Part shown: piece after piece, positions 16,258 through 25,038 of the stretch
How positions within the stretch are numbered: the first letter of the stretch is position 1
Layout: each line of letters opens with the position of its first letter
Assembly (NCBI GenBank): GCA_934757865.1
Contig: CAKVLS010000001.1
Coordinates: 231,803-295,802, forward strand
Direction of reading: 5' to 3'
From: an uncultured Clostridia bacterium
GTDB taxonomy: Bacteria; Bacillota; Clostridia; Christensenellales; UBA1242
DNA: 64,000 nucleotides
Translations under genes and position numbers: made by a program
The notes under the pieces: model-generated
What the model was told of the DNA's origin: nothing
Seen by the model: the letters and a program-made list of their open reading frames with translations, nothing else
Database searches by the model: none

Positions 16258-17169
16258 ATGGATAGTATATTTGAAGAGCCTTTATCTGAGATTTTCAAAA
16301 AATATGTCAACCTCAATAAAGTAAACGAAATAAGACTTAGACTCGATAAAAGAATAGTCATTTATATAGGTGGTAAGCCTTATTATTTATCTTATGAAGG
16401 CATAACTAATAACGCCGAAAAAGCCATCATAACAAGTAGAGAAATGCTATATAACATAATAAGGCGAGCAACCGAAAATTCTGTTTATGCCGTCAATAAT
16501 CAACTAAAACGAGGCTTCTTGACTGTAAAAGGCGGAATTAGACTAGGCATTTGCGGAGAGGTCGTAGTAGAAAATGGTGCTGTCCAAACTATTAAGAATT
16601 TTTCTAGTATCAATATCCGTATAGCAAGAGAAGTGAAAAATTGTTCTCTCAATATTTTTGAGACAATAATGCAGGGCGGCTTCAATAATACTCTTATTAT
16701 ATCTCCGCCCGGAGCTGGTAAAACTACAATGATAAGAGATATCTTGTGCCAAATGAGTGAGAGAAGTTATACATATAACATACTTCTTGTAGACGAAAGG
16801 TACGAGATTGCTAATTGCTTCAATGGACAACAAACGCTCAATGTCGGCGAGTTTGCAGATATTATAAGCGGATCAAATAAAGGTTACGCACTTGAGTGTG
16901 GTGTTAGAAGTATGAGCCCAGATATTTTGGTCACAGACGAACTAGCCAATAGCCAAGATATTAACAGTATTTTAGATATCGCTAACTCAGGTGTTAAACT
17001 GTTGTGTAGTGTGCATGCAAAGAATATTGAGGAATTAAGAGCTAAACCTCAGTTTAAGCAACTACTTGACCAAAAGATTTTTAAGAGGTTTGTTGTGTTA
17101 AGTAAGAGTAGGGGCCCCGGCACTATAGAAGGCGTGTTTGACGAGTCTTTTAGGTGCTTGTATGTATAA
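16258..17169 (+). CDS. spoIIIAA: Stage III sporulation protein AA (ATPase)
   Basis: The cytoplasmic secretion-type ATPase of the SpoIIIA-SpoIIQ channel between mother cell and forespore. It has 303 residues. N-terminal VNEIRLRLDKRIVIYIGGK and GFLTVKGGIRLGICGE blocks are typical, with Walker A PPGAGKTT at about 150-157 and VDERYEI plus DILVTDE further on. ATG 16258 is chosen because TAGGAGG lies at 16242-16248; the frame is open further upstream into efp but that part has no similarity. It overlaps spoIIIAB by 8 bases. First gene of a complete AA-AH operon. Confidence 0.95.
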   Translation: MDSIFEEPLSEIFKKYVNLNKVNEIRLRLDKRIVIYIGGKPYYLSYEGITNNAEKAIITSREMLYNIIRRATENSVYAVNNQLKRGFLTVKGGIRLGICGEVVVENGAVQTIKNFSSINIRIAREVKNCSLNIFETIMQGGFNNTLIISPPGAGKTTMIRDILCQMSERSYTYNILLVDERYEIANCFNGQQTLNVGEFADIISGSNKGYALECGVRSMSPDILVTDELANSQDINSILDIANSGVKLLCSVHAKNIEELRAKPQFKQLLDQKIFKRFVVLSKSRGPGTIEGVFDESFRCLYV

Positions 17170-17644
17170 GTTAATTATTTGTGCTATTTTGGCTGGGGCT
17201 TTTATATATTTAGGAATTTGTATTTCAAACAATCTAAAAAAGAAAAAGCAGTTTTGGGAAGAGATTGTTAAATTGTGCGATTATATGTCTTGTAATATTG
17301 GCTTTGGGCAAAAGAAACTAAATGAAATTGCAATGGAATTTTCTAGTAATGTTGCTAAGGTAAGTAATGATGTCGTTAAAACAATGAGTAGTGAAAAAGA
17401 TTCTTCTCAAAAAAGTCCTATCAAAAGTATTGATATGACTAGTGAAGAAAATGCACTTATTAAAGAATTTTTTGATGGGCTAGGCAGTATGGATAGCAAA
17501 AGCGAAATTGCTAGAATTGCTAGTTATAAGGCAAGATTTGAGAGTATAGAGACACTATACACAGAGAGATATAAGAAGTTTTCGCCGCTTATTGTAAAAT
17601 TGTGTCTAATATTTGGGTTAATGTTATGTATAGTGCTGATTTAG
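17162..17644 (+). CDS. spoIIIAB: Stage III sporulation protein AB
   Basis: A mother-cell membrane protein of the SpoIIIA complex, 160 residues, related to GspF-like secretion proteins. It has an N-terminal membrane helix (ICAILAGAFIYLGICIS), a cytoplasmic helical part, and a C-terminal helix (LIVKLCLIFGLMLCIVLI). Identification rests mainly on position between AA and AC and on the topology; EEIVKLCDYMSCNIGFGQKKLNEI resembles the family. ATG 17162 overlaps the AA stop. A Ser/Asp/Lys-rich insert lies around residues 75-100. Confidence 0.85.
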   Translation: MYKLIICAILAGAFIYLGICISNNLKKKKQFWEEIVKLCDYMSCNIGFGQKKLNEIAMEFSSNVAKVSNDVVKTMSSEKDSSQKSPIKSIDMTSEENALIKEFFDGLGSMDSKSEIARIASYKARFESIETLYTERYKKFSPLIVKLCLIFGLMLCIVLI

Positions 17645-17655
17645 CATATTTTGTG

Positions 17656-17700
17656 AATATATAGTTGAATAGTACACTATATATTGGCATAGTACTATGC
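17656..17700 (+). repeat. Two inverted repeats between spoIIIAB and spoIIIAC
   Basis: AATATATAGT (17656-17665) and ACTATATATT (17676-17685) form a perfect 10-bp inverted repeat. Directly after it is the perfect palindrome GCATAGTACTATGC (17687-17700), which recurs elsewhere in the window. There is no T-run. The 73-base gap is unusual inside this otherwise tight operon. Confidence 0.65.
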
Positions 17701-17717
17701 AAAAAGTGAGTATATAT

Positions 17718-17915
17718 ATGAATTATGAGATTATTCTTAAAATAGCTGCTATAGGGATACTTACTGCAGTTATTTCGCAAGTCCTAAAAAATGTAAATAA
17801 AGATGACATAGCAACTATAGCAACATTAAGCGGAGTTGTGATAGTTCTTATTATGGTTGTTCAGCTTATTGCAGAACTTTTTGAAACGGTTAAAACTTTG
17901 TTTTTGATATATTAG
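17718..17915 (+). CDS. spoIIIAC: Stage III sporulation protein AC
   Basis: A 65-residue protein of two membrane helices, ILKIAAIGILTAVISQVLK and the second containing SGVVIVLIMVVQLI. Both the pattern and the size match SpoIIIAC, a membrane component of the mother-cell to forespore channel. ATG 17718 gives the family N-terminus (MNYEIILKIAAIGI); its ribosome site is weak (AAAGTGAG). Confidence 0.93.
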   Translation: MNYEIILKIAAIGILTAVISQVLKNVNKDDIATIATLSGVVIVLIMVVQLIAELFETVKTLFLIY

Positions 17916-17922
17916 GTAGCAT

Positions 17923-18309
17923 ATGGAAATAGTAAAAATAGTTTGCGTTGGCATAGTTACGACTATAGCGTATCTTTTGGTAAAAGAGGTAAAAAGTGAC
18001 TTTGCTATTTTTATAGCTTTGAGCGGCAGTATCATAATGATAATGCTGATTGTTGGACAAGTCTCTACGGTTGTTGGGTATTTTAACGAAATAGTCCAAA
18101 GAACTGGTATAGACAAAACTATATATTACACCATATTGAAAATTATTGGAGTTGGCTACCTTACAGAATTTGCTGCTAATATCTGTGCAGATTCTGGGGT
18201 TGCAAGTGTCGGGAATAAAATTATTTTGGGAGGCAAAATTGTTATATTGTGTTTATCTCTACCAATAATAACATCTCTAATAGACATTATTATAAGTATT
18301 TTGCCATAG
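17923..18309 (+). CDS. spoIIIAD: Stage III sporulation protein AD
   Basis: A 128-residue membrane protein related to SpoIIIAC, with four hydrophobic segments. The typical sequence FNEIVQRTGIDKTIYYTILKIIGVGYLTEFAANICADSGVASVGNKIILGGKIVI is present from about residue 50 on. It begins 8 bases after AC. Its end overlaps the proposed start of spoIIIAE by about 60 bases. Confidence 0.95.
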   Translation: MEIVKIVCVGIVTTIAYLLVKEVKSDFAIFIALSGSIIMIMLIVGQVSTVVGYFNEIVQRTGIDKTIYYTILKIIGVGYLTEFAANICADSGVASVGNKIILGGKIVILCLSLPIITSLIDIIISILP

Positions 18310-19460
18310 TACTTTTATTTTTTATAGTTATATTTTTTACTCCAAGTGTAAAGCCTGCGTATGCGGACGAGGTAGAAAAATCGCTTAGCGAAACGATAGA
18401 ATCTCAGCTTGAAAAATTAGACCTAACAGCCTTGGAGCGTTACCTTAGCGGTATATCGTCTAATTTTGAAGGACTTTTTAGTGGCTCATTTATTGAGAAT
18501 TTAAGGAATATTATATCTGGGCAAAAACAATTCGATTATTCCAACTTTTTCTCTTATGTTGTTAGTATCATTTTTGACGACTTAATCAAGGTTATTCCTA
18601 TGCTGTCGGCTATAGTTGCTATTTGCGTAGTTTGTAGCTTGCTAGGACAATTATCGCCGGACAAGCAAGGGGAGAAGATTAGTAAAGTTATATATTTTGC
18701 TTGTTTTGCGCTTGTGGCTACTATTATATTCTCGGCTTTTAAGTCACTGCTTAGTAGTACGACAGGAGTCTTAGAGTCTATCAAAACTCAAATGCAACTT
18801 ATATTTCCTATACTTCTTACGCTTATTACCTCCATTGGCAGCGTAGTTACAGTTTCAACTTTTAAGCCGGCTGTTGCACTTTTGAGTTCTAGCATTGTAT
18901 CTATGATTAGCTCAATAGTACTTCCTATATTTATCTTTTCATTTATCTTCAATATAGTAGGTAATATGTCGTCCAATGTGAAATTAGAAAAGTGTGCAAA
19001 ATTTTTGTCCTCTATGTTTAAGTGGCTACTTGGGACGATTTTTACAGTCTTTATGACAGTGCTTTCTCTTCAAGGCATCTTAGCGTCAGTTAGTGATAAT
19101 ATATCTATTAAGACGGCGAAATTTGCTCTAAAAAGCTATGTCCCACTAATTGGCAACTTTATGTCAGACGGGCTAGGATTTATTCTTGCTAGTGGTGTGC
19201 TTATAAAAAATGCTGTTGGTTTGACGGGGTTGTTTTTGCTTTTATCAACAATAGTTTTGCCACTCGTTGAGATTATTATCTTTATGTTAGGGCTAAAACT
19301 CGTTGCGGCTATTGTTGAGCCTCTTAGCAATAACAATATGTCTAACTTTATTTATGGTTGTTCTAAATGCCTAAGCATGCTTATAGCTTGCATTGTGGCA
19401 GTTGGATTTATGTATATTTTGTCTGTTGGGCTTTTGATGTGTACATCTAATATTTTTTAG
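18249..19460 (+). CDS. spoIIIAE: Stage III sporulation protein AE
   Basis: The large polytopic component of the SpoIIIA channel. Up to 403 residues, with a signal-like segment ending in VKPAYADE, a soluble region with ISSNFEGLFSGSFIENLRNII, and about seven membrane helices. The conserved KCAKFLSSMFKWLLGTIFTVFMTVLSLQG block near residue 250 is typical. The start is uncertain: the only standard codon upstream of the signal helix is GTG 18249, inside spoIIIAD; GGGAGG at 18228-18233 is a little far, and an ATT start nearer the signal helix is possible. It ends 10 bases before AF. Confidence 0.92.
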   Translation: MFISTNNNISNRHYYKYFAIVLLFFIVIFFTPSVKPAYADEVEKSLSETIESQLEKLDLTALERYLSGISSNFEGLFSGSFIENLRNIISGQKQFDYSNFFSYVVSIIFDDLIKVIPMLSAIVAICVVCSLLGQLSPDKQGEKISKVIYFACFALVATIIFSAFKSLLSSTTGVLESIKTQMQLIFPILLTLITSIGSVVTVSTFKPAVALLSSSIVSMISSIVLPIFIFSFIFNIVGNMSSNVKLEKCAKFLSSMFKWLLGTIFTVFMTVLSLQGILASVSDNISIKTAKFALKSYVPLIGNFMSDGLGFILASGVLIKNAVGLTGLFLLLSTIVLPLVEIIIFMLGLKLVAAIVEPLSNNNMSNFIYGCSKCLSMLIACIVAVGFMYILSVGLLMCTSNIF

Positions 19461-19470
19461 GAGTGGGTAA

Positions 19471-19947
19471 GTGAGTGCAGTTTCTAGTTGGGTTTTGACT
19501 ATAGTTGGGGTGATAATCATAACGGTAATTGTCGAGATAACTATGCCAGATGGCAATATCAATAAGTACATAAAAGGCATACTCGTTATTTTTACGGTTT
19601 TTGTAATGGTGTCGCCTATCACCAATCTTAATGTTTTTGGGAATATCAAAAATATCGATTATGATATCAAGCTTGACGATAGCTATCTAGGAGATGTCAA
19701 TAGCCAAATAGCTAATGAGTATAAAATAATTATTGAAAGTAAACTCAAAACAAATGGCTACGAAAATGTAACTGTTGATATTGATCTAAAAGATGACGAA
19801 AAGTTGGAGATAGATGCAGTTTTTGTCTATTTGTGTGATTTAGTTCTTAAAAGCAATGACGAGAGTATAAATATTTATAACAACATAAAAAGCATTATAA
19901 AAAGTGTTGTTGTGGTGGATGCGGAGGATATAATTTTTTATGAGTGA
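19471..19947 (+). CDS. spoIIIAF: Stage III sporulation protein AF
   Basis: A 158-residue protein with two N-terminal membrane helices (VLTIVGVIIITVIVEITMPDG and KYIKGILVIFTVFVMVSPI) and a soluble ring-forming-type domain. The pattern EITMPDGNINKYIKGILVIFTVFVMV is the SpoIIIAF signature. GTG start 19471 follows TAGGAG. It overlaps AG by 8 bases. Confidence 0.93.
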   Translation: MSAVSSWVLTIVGVIIITVIVEITMPDGNINKYIKGILVIFTVFVMVSPITNLNVFGNIKNIDYDIKLDDSYLGDVNSQIANEYKIIIESKLKTNGYENVTVDIDLKDDEKLEIDAVFVYLCDLVLKSNDESINIYNNIKSIIKSVVVVDAEDIIFYE

Positions 19948-20491
19948 AGAGAAAAAAGGCTTTTGGTCAAAATTTAAGTTCTTCAAAAAAATCAAAATGT
20001 CCAAAAATGTCAGTATAGCCATAGCTGTCATACTGAGTCTTGTTGTTTTGTTGATTTTTTGTTCCTCACTCGATAAAAGCAAAACATCTACTGTGACTTC
20101 AGAAGAAGAGTATACATCAATGATTGAGTACACAAGGAATATGGAATCAAAACTCCAAAAAGTACTAATGCAGGTAGAGGGCGTTGACAATGTCGAGGTT
20201 ATGATAACTTTTGAAAATAGTATCGAGCTTATCATATCAAGTTCTAAGGAAACTAAGACAATAAAGAGCGGTAATTCTAGCACAACAGTTATAGTTGAGA
20301 CTCCCGTTCTTGTCACCGAAAAAGGTGTGTCAAAACCTATAGTACTGCAAGAAAAATTGCCTGAGCCAAAGAGTGTATTTATCGTAGCAAAAGGCGCTGA
20401 CAATGCAAAAGTAAAACTTGAGATAATAAAAGCTGTAGAAGTATTATTTTCGCTTCCTAGCTCAAAAATCGAAGTTTTGGTGGGTAAATAA
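19940..20491 (+). CDS. spoIIIAG: Stage III sporulation protein AG
   Basis: A membrane-anchored protein of 183 residues that forms a large ring in the intermembrane space. The single helix (VSIAIAVILSLVVLLIFC) is at about 26-43, followed by a ring-building motif domain with MESKLQKVLMQVEGVDNVEVMITFENSIELIIS and the end region PEPKSVFIVAKGADNAKVKLEIIKAVEVLFSLPSSKIEVL. These blocks are characteristic. Overlaps AF; 12 bases to AH. Confidence 0.95.
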   Translation: MSEEKKGFWSKFKFFKKIKMSKNVSIAIAVILSLVVLLIFCSSLDKSKTSTVTSEEEYTSMIEYTRNMESKLQKVLMQVEGVDNVEVMITFENSIELIISSSKETKTIKSGNSSTTVIVETPVLVTEKGVSKPIVLQEKLPEPKSVFIVAKGADNAKVKLEIIKAVEVLFSLPSSKIEVLVGK

Positions 20492-20503
20492 GGGGGTTAA
20501 TGT

Positions 20504-20980
20504 ATGTTTACTAAGAAAAAGAAAATAATTATTTTAGCTAGCATGGTGATGCTTTTGGTTATTACTGGGTTTTTGAATATCAAACTTAAATCAGGAGTTA
20601 ATAAAACTCAAACTGTTTCTGGTTATAATTCAGCTACATTTTTTGAGACATATAGAGAAGATAGAACTTCTAATAGAAATGAGAGTATAGCGTATTATAA
20701 TTCTATTATTTCGTCTACTTATTCTTCAAAAGAGGCTATAAAAACAGCTGAGGAAAAGAAGCAATTGCTTATCGAGAATATGACTCTTGAGCTTACTATG
20801 GAAGGACTTATTAAGGCAAAAGGTTTCAATGATGCAATAGTATGTTGCAGTGATAGTTATATCAATGTCATCGTTAAAGCTGAGGCTTTGGCTGATAGCG
20901 AAGTAGCTCAAATAGTAGAAGTAGTGCAAGGTCAAACTCAAAAAGATATTGATTATATCAAAATTATTCCCGTAGAATAA
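20504..20980 (+). CDS. spoIIIAH: Stage III sporulation protein AH
   Basis: The partner of SpoIIQ across the intermembrane space, 158 residues. It has an N-terminal helix (IIILASMVMLLVITGFLNIKL), a variable Ser/Thr/Arg-rich linker and a C-terminal domain where MTLELTMEGLIKAKGFNDAIVCCSDSYINVIVKAEALADSEVAQIVEVV matches the family. Last gene of spoIIIA. No terminator follows; a vegetative promoter for yqhY starts right after its stop. Confidence 0.93.
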   Translation: MFTKKKKIIILASMVMLLVITGFLNIKLKSGVNKTQTVSGYNSATFFETYREDRTSNRNESIAYYNSIISSTYSSKEAIKTAEEKKQLLIENMTLELTMEGLIKAKGFNDAIVCCSDSYINVIVKAEALADSEVAQIVEVVQGQTQKDIDYIKIIPVE

Positions 20981-21009
20981 TTGATTTTGAGACAATCCTA
21001 TGATATAAT
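20981..21009 (+). promoter_or_regulatory. Sigma-A promoter of yqhY
   Basis: TTGATT (20981-20986), 17 bp, TATAAT (21004-21009), starting at the base after the spoIIIAH stop codon. It separates vegetative yqhY-nusB expression from the sporulation operon. Confidence 0.75.
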
Positions 21010-21034
21010 AACCAAGTAATTATAGGAGTCTATT

Positions 21035-21421
21035 ATGGCATTTAACGGAAATCTATATCAAGATAGTGATAACGGCAAAGTATTTTGTAACAAAAATATT
21101 ATGCTTTCTATAATCAATTTGGCAGCAAAAGAGATTAGCGGTGTATCATCTCTTACAGCAAAATTTGGTAGCAGAATCAAAAGATGGCTTTCTCCTTCTA
21201 ACTACTTTGAAGGGGTTAAGGTATCTGATAACAAAGACGGTATCAATATAGATGTTTATATCAATGTATTCTTTGGGTATAGCGTGTCAGATGTAGCTTA
21301 TAGAGTTCAAGAGAATATCAAAAACAACATCGCATCTATGCTTGACTCAAAGATAAATACCATCAATGTTCATGTTATGGGTGTTGATTTTTCTAAAGAA
21401 GAATTGTCAAAAAATATGTAA
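21035..21421 (+). CDS. Asp23/Gls24 family protein (YqhY-like)
   Basis: A 128-residue Asp23/Gls24 protein. The family pattern is visible: VFCNKNIMLSIINLAAKEISGVSSLTAKFG at about 12-41 and VKVSDNKDGINIDVYINVFFGYSVSDVAYRVQENIKN further on. The Bacillus homologue YqhY is linked to fatty-acid synthesis control and lies next to accBC and nusB; here it lies between spoIIIAH and nusB. TAGGAG precedes ATG 21035. A terminator follows. Confidence 0.9.
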   Translation: MAFNGNLYQDSDNGKVFCNKNIMLSIINLAAKEISGVSSLTAKFGSRIKRWLSPSNYFEGVKVSDNKDGINIDVYINVFFGYSVSDVAYRVQENIKNNIASMLDSKINTINVHVMGVDFSKEELSKNM

Positions 21422-21428
21422 CAGATTT

Positions 21429-21453
21429 GCCTTCTTTTTAAGAAGGCTTTTTT
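21429..21453 (+). terminator. Terminator between yqhY and nusB
   Basis: GCCTTCTTTTTAAGAAGGC (21429-21447) folds into a 7-8 bp stem and is followed by six T. It lies only about 20 bases before nusB, so it may attenuate rather than end transcription. Confidence 0.85.
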
Positions 21454-21474
21454 GGTGAAAGGAAGAAATTTTTT

Positions 21475-21864
21475 ATGAGTAGAAGAAATTGTAGAGATAG
21501 TTTATTTAAGTTAATATTCGAATATCTATTTAACAAAGATATGGTAGCTAATGAGGCGCTAGATAATATTGCAGAAGGCATGCCCATTGAGGACCAAAAG
21601 TATGTCCTAGATAACTTCGCAAGCATTGTAGAAAATTATGATAAGCTTACAGCTACCATCGCAGATGCAACACAAGGTTATGAGCTAAAAAGAATATACA
21701 AGGTAGACCTTGCTATACTACTTGACGCTGTGTATGAGATAGAGTATCTAAAAGAGCCAGTAGCCGTTGTTATCAACGAAGCTGTAGAACTTGCTAAAAA
21801 GTATTCTAACGAAAAGAGCCCGTCATTTATTAACGGAATTTTGTCAAAAATAGTTAATAAATAG
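21475..21864 (+). CDS. nusB: Transcription antitermination factor NusB
   Basis: An all-helical RNA-binding protein acting with NusE (S10) on boxA of rRNA operons. It has 129 residues. Key blocks are RRNCRDSLFKLIFEYLF at the start, and in the C-terminal half RIYKVDLAILLDAVYEIEYLKEPVAVVINEAVELAKKYSNEKSPSFINGILSKI, where the family ending is very clear. It has ribosome site AAAGGAAG and heads nusB-xseA-xseB-proS. Confidence 0.95.
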   Translation: MSRRNCRDSLFKLIFEYLFNKDMVANEALDNIAEGMPIEDQKYVLDNFASIVENYDKLTATIADATQGYELKRIYKVDLAILLDAVYEIEYLKEPVAVVINEAVELAKKYSNEKSPSFINGILSKIVNK

Positions 21865-21874
21865 AGGAGTAAAC

Positions 21875-23056
21875 ATGGGACTTAGAACATTAAGTGTTAC
21901 TGAGGTTTCAAACTATGTAGCAAATGTCTTTGAGGCGGAAGAAATGCTGCATGACATCTCTGTAAGGGGAGAGGTTAGTGGATTCCAAATCAAAAGCGGT
22001 ATAGCATATTTTTCGTTAAAAGATAGCAACTGCATTATTAGTTGTATAGCTTTTGGTGCGGAGAAATTTGGCGAGATAAAAAATGGTGACGATGTCTTAG
22101 CTGTTGGAACTGTTAGGTACTATGCTAAGGGCGGAAGACTTAATTTTAATGTTTATAAACTTGAGCCGTACGGCATGGGTGATATATATAAGCAATTTTT
22201 GCTACTAAAAGAAAAACTAGAAAAAGAAGGACTTTTTGATATAAAACATAAAAAGCCACTTCCAGAAAACATAAAAACAATAGGGGTAGTATCTTCAAGT
22301 ACAGGCGCTGTTATACATGATATTATAGATGTGTCAACAAGGCGAAATCCTAGTATCAACATCAAACTTTTCCCTGCCAAAGTACAAGGAGAGGGGGCAG
22401 ACCTTACTATAATTGATGGCTTAGAGTATTTTGAAAATACCGATGTTGATGTAGTTATAGTAGCTCGTGGTGGTGGCTCGTATGAAGATTTGCAGCCATT
22501 TAACTCAGAAGCTCTTGCTAGAAAAGTATACGAGTGCAATAAAGTTATTGTTTCTGCGGTAGGACACGAAACAGATTATACAATTATAGATTTTGTGGCA
22601 GACCTTAGAGCTCCTACACCGTCAGCGGCAGCTGAAATCGTGACTCAAGATGTCTTAGTATTAAGACAAAATATTGAAAATTTGAGGTATGACTTAGTAT
22701 CTAATTTTGAAAATTTGGTTAACAAAAAGTTAGAGCTATTGCAAGAAAATAAAGATTTAATGCTAGAGAACTTTACAGATAATATTGATGCTAAGAAGTC
22801 TTATATTCTTGCCAAAAGCGAAGCTCTCGTTATGCTAAAAGATAACATTTATGCTAAAAAAGAAGCTAAGACAAAGATGCTTACTAAACTTCTTGATAGC
22901 CTAAATCCTTTGCATATACTTATGAAAGGTTATAGCAAGATATATAAGTCAGACAAAAATATTAAGAGTGTAAAAGACCTAAATGTTGGAGATACAGTTT
23001 CTATTGAACTTGTTGATGGAAAGGCTGTTGCCAACATTACAGGAGTTGAGGTATAG
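21875..23056 (+). CDS. xseA: Exodeoxyribonuclease VII large subunit
   Basis: The catalytic subunit of the single-strand DNA exonuclease. It has 393 residues: an OB-fold N-terminal domain (about 1-105), a nuclease domain with IGVVSSSTGAVIHDI, VVIVARGGGSYEDLQPFNSE and VSAVGHETDYTIIDFVADLRAPTPSAAAE, then a coiled-coil C-terminal part and the GYSKIYKSDKNIKSVKDLNVGD ending. It lies 10 bases after nusB and 3 bases before xseB. xseA-xseB are the fixed left neighbours of the OLE locus in other Firmicutes. Confidence 0.97.
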   Translation: MGLRTLSVTEVSNYVANVFEAEEMLHDISVRGEVSGFQIKSGIAYFSLKDSNCIISCIAFGAEKFGEIKNGDDVLAVGTVRYYAKGGRLNFNVYKLEPYGMGDIYKQFLLLKEKLEKEGLFDIKHKKPLPENIKTIGVVSSSTGAVIHDIIDVSTRRNPSINIKLFPAKVQGEGADLTIIDGLEYFENTDVDVVIVARGGGSYEDLQPFNSEALARKVYECNKVIVSAVGHETDYTIIDFVADLRAPTPSAAAEIVTQDVLVLRQNIENLRYDLVSNFENLVNKKLELLQENKDLMLENFTDNIDAKKSYILAKSEALVMLKDNIYAKKEAKTKMLTKLLDSLNPLHILMKGYSKIYKSDKNIKSVKDLNVGDTVSIELVDGKAVANITGVEV

Positions 23057-23059
23057 ATT

Positions 23060-23269
23060 ATGACATTTGAACAAAATGAAAAAAGACTTGAAGAAATAGT
23101 TAATCTTTTGCAAGGAGATGTTACCCTTGAAGAAGGCACTAAACTTTTTGAAGAGGGCGCAAATCTTATTAAAGAAAGTTTGAGTCTTTTGACCAAAACA
23201 AAAGGTAAAATTGAAACAATAAACAAAGATTTAGATAAATTTATAAATGATACAGAGGTTAATGAATAA
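23060..23269 (+). CDS. xseB: Exodeoxyribonuclease VII small subunit
   Basis: A 69-residue coiled-coil subunit. MTFEQNEKRLEEIVNLLQGDVTLEEGTKLFEEGANLIKES is the standard pattern (L-E-x-I-V-x-x-L-E-x-G/D-x-x-x-L-E-E). Follows xseA by 3 bases; its stop overlaps the proS start in TAATG. The usual ispA-dxs genes do not follow. Confidence 0.95.
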   Translation: MTFEQNEKRLEEIVNLLQGDVTLEEGTKLFEEGANLIKESLSLLTKTKGKIETINKDLDKFINDTEVNE

Positions 23270-24996
23270 TGTATTTATCAAAATTAGTTGGAGAGAGAAG
23301 TAAACAAACTCCAAGTGGAGCTATTGTAAAAAATCATATTATGCTACTTAGAGCAGGATATATTAAGCAAGTAGCGTCTGGTATATATACTTTACTTATG
23401 CCAGCACAAAAGAGTATATTAAAAATAGAAAAAATCGTTCGTGACGAGATGGATAAAATCGGCGGACAAGAGATGTTGTTCCCAGTTGTTATGCCAAAAG
23501 AACTTTGGGACGAAAGTGGCAGATATTCTTCTATTGGCGATGAGATGGCAAGATTTAATGATAGAAACAACCATGGTATGGTACTAGGCATGACTCACGA
23601 AGAGGCAGCTGTACACACTGTTCGCAATATTATTAAGAGTTATGATCAGTTGCCTGTTATGATCTACCAAATGCAAACAAAATTTAGAGATGAGCCTCGC
23701 CCAAGGGCTGGACTTATAAGAGTAAGAGAGTTTACTATGAAAGATGCTTATTCTTTCCATATGACTCAAGAAGATCTTGAAAAATATTATCAAGTTGTTT
23801 TTGATTCGTATAACCGCATCTTTAAGAAAATAGGTATGAAGAACTTTATATCAGTTCAAAGTGATACTGGTATGATGGGTGGTAAAGTTGCTCATGAGTT
23901 TATGCTTCTTACACCATCAGGAGAGGACAATCTTGTACTATGCGATAGTTGTGATTATAGAGCTAATCAAGAGGTTGCTGATTGTGTATTTGAAAAAGTT
24001 AATGGTGAAGATAAGCCTCTTACACTTGTGGCAACTCCTCATTGTAAGACTATTGATGAAGTTTGCAGCTTCCTAAAATCAAAACCTGAGCTAAGTTGCA
24101 AAGCTGTTTGCTATGCTGTTAAAGGCGATAACAACCGTAGCGTAGTTGTATTTATTAGAGGCGATTTAGAGGTTAATGAGATTAAACTAAGTAAGATTGT
24201 TAAAGCTGAAGTTGTTCCTAATGACTTAACTAATAGCAAGCTTGTTGCAGGTTTTATTGGACCTTACAACATAGAGCTTGATGACGGAACAGAAGTCGTT
24301 TTTGATAAATCTTTAGAATGTATGCAAGGACTTATTGCTGGTGGTAACAAAGAAGGCTTCCACTATGAGGGGCTTTCTATGTCAAGAGATGTAAAAGATG
24401 CTAAGTTCTATGATATAGCTAATGTTCAAGAGGGCATGACTTGTCCTAAGTGTGGTAAAGGTCATCTTCATCTAAGCAAAGGTATTGAAATAGGAAATAT
24501 CTTCCAACTAGGTACTAAATACACTAAGAGTATGGGTATGACTGTACATGATAAAGATGGCAATGAAATTAACCCAATCATGGGCTGCTATGGTATAGGT
24601 ATAGGCAGAGCTCTTGGTAGTGTTCTTGAAGAGTGGAGTGATGAAAAAGGACTTGTATTCCCAATGAGTATAGCTCCATGGCAAGTTGTTTTGTGTCCTT
24701 TGAGACTAAATGACGAAAAGGTTCTTGCAGAGACAAATAGATTGTATGAAGAACTTACAAAGAGCGGAGTTGAAGTTCTTTATGATGATAGAGATATTTC
24801 AGCTGGTGCAAAGTTTGCCGAAAGCGAGCTTATGGGTATGCCAATAAGAGTGGTAGTAAGTCCAAGATCGTTAGAAAATGGCGAAGTTGAAATAACAATT
24901 CGTAAGTCTGGCGAAAAGATTATGGAAAAGGCAGAAAATGCTGTTTCAAAAGTAAAAGAATTGATTGCTGCCGAGATGAAAGAGTACAAGTGTTAG
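23269..24996 (+). CDS. proS: Proline--tRNA ligase (bacterial type with editing domain)
   Basis: Class II aminoacyl-tRNA synthetase for proline, 575 residues. Motif 1 region is GGQEMLFPVVMP, motif 2 is FRDEPRPRAGLIRVREFTMKDAYSFH, and motif 3 is CYGIGIGRALGSVLEE. Between motifs 2 and 3 is the INS editing domain (about 225-400), marking the long bacterial form. The anticodon-binding domain ends the protein. It starts in TAATG with xseB. In many Firmicutes proS sits next to rseP and polC; here it takes the position usually held by ispA-dxs, next to the OLE RNA. Confidence 0.97.
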   Translation: MYLSKLVGERSKQTPSGAIVKNHIMLLRAGYIKQVASGIYTLLMPAQKSILKIEKIVRDEMDKIGGQEMLFPVVMPKELWDESGRYSSIGDEMARFNDRNNHGMVLGMTHEEAAVHTVRNIIKSYDQLPVMIYQMQTKFRDEPRPRAGLIRVREFTMKDAYSFHMTQEDLEKYYQVVFDSYNRIFKKIGMKNFISVQSDTGMMGGKVAHEFMLLTPSGEDNLVLCDSCDYRANQEVADCVFEKVNGEDKPLTLVATPHCKTIDEVCSFLKSKPELSCKAVCYAVKGDNNRSVVVFIRGDLEVNEIKLSKIVKAEVVPNDLTNSKLVAGFIGPYNIELDDGTEVVFDKSLECMQGLIAGGNKEGFHYEGLSMSRDVKDAKFYDIANVQEGMTCPKCGKGHLHLSKGIEIGNIFQLGTKYTKSMGMTVHDKDGNEINPIMGCYGIGIGRALGSVLEEWSDEKGLVFPMSIAPWQVVLCPLRLNDEKVLAETNRLYEELTKSGVEVLYDDRDISAGAKFAESELMGMPIRVVVSPRSLENGEVEITIRKSGEKIMEKAENAVSKVKELIAAEMKEYKC

Positions 24997-25008
24997 GATA
25001 TTTATTAG

Positions 25009-25038
25009 TAAGGGCGATTTTGTCGCCCTTATTTTTTT
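25009..25038 (+). terminator. Terminator after proS
   Basis: TAAGGGCGA (25009-25017) pairs with TCGCCCTTA (25023-25031) and is followed by seven T. It insulates the following RNA gene from proS transcription. Confidence 0.93.

Noticed and set aside
17653..17700. Possible NrdR-box pair between spoIIIAB and spoIIIAC
   Set aside because: ACACTATATATTGG is partly similar, but the second element has a GTAC centre and no ribonucleotide reductase gene is near.
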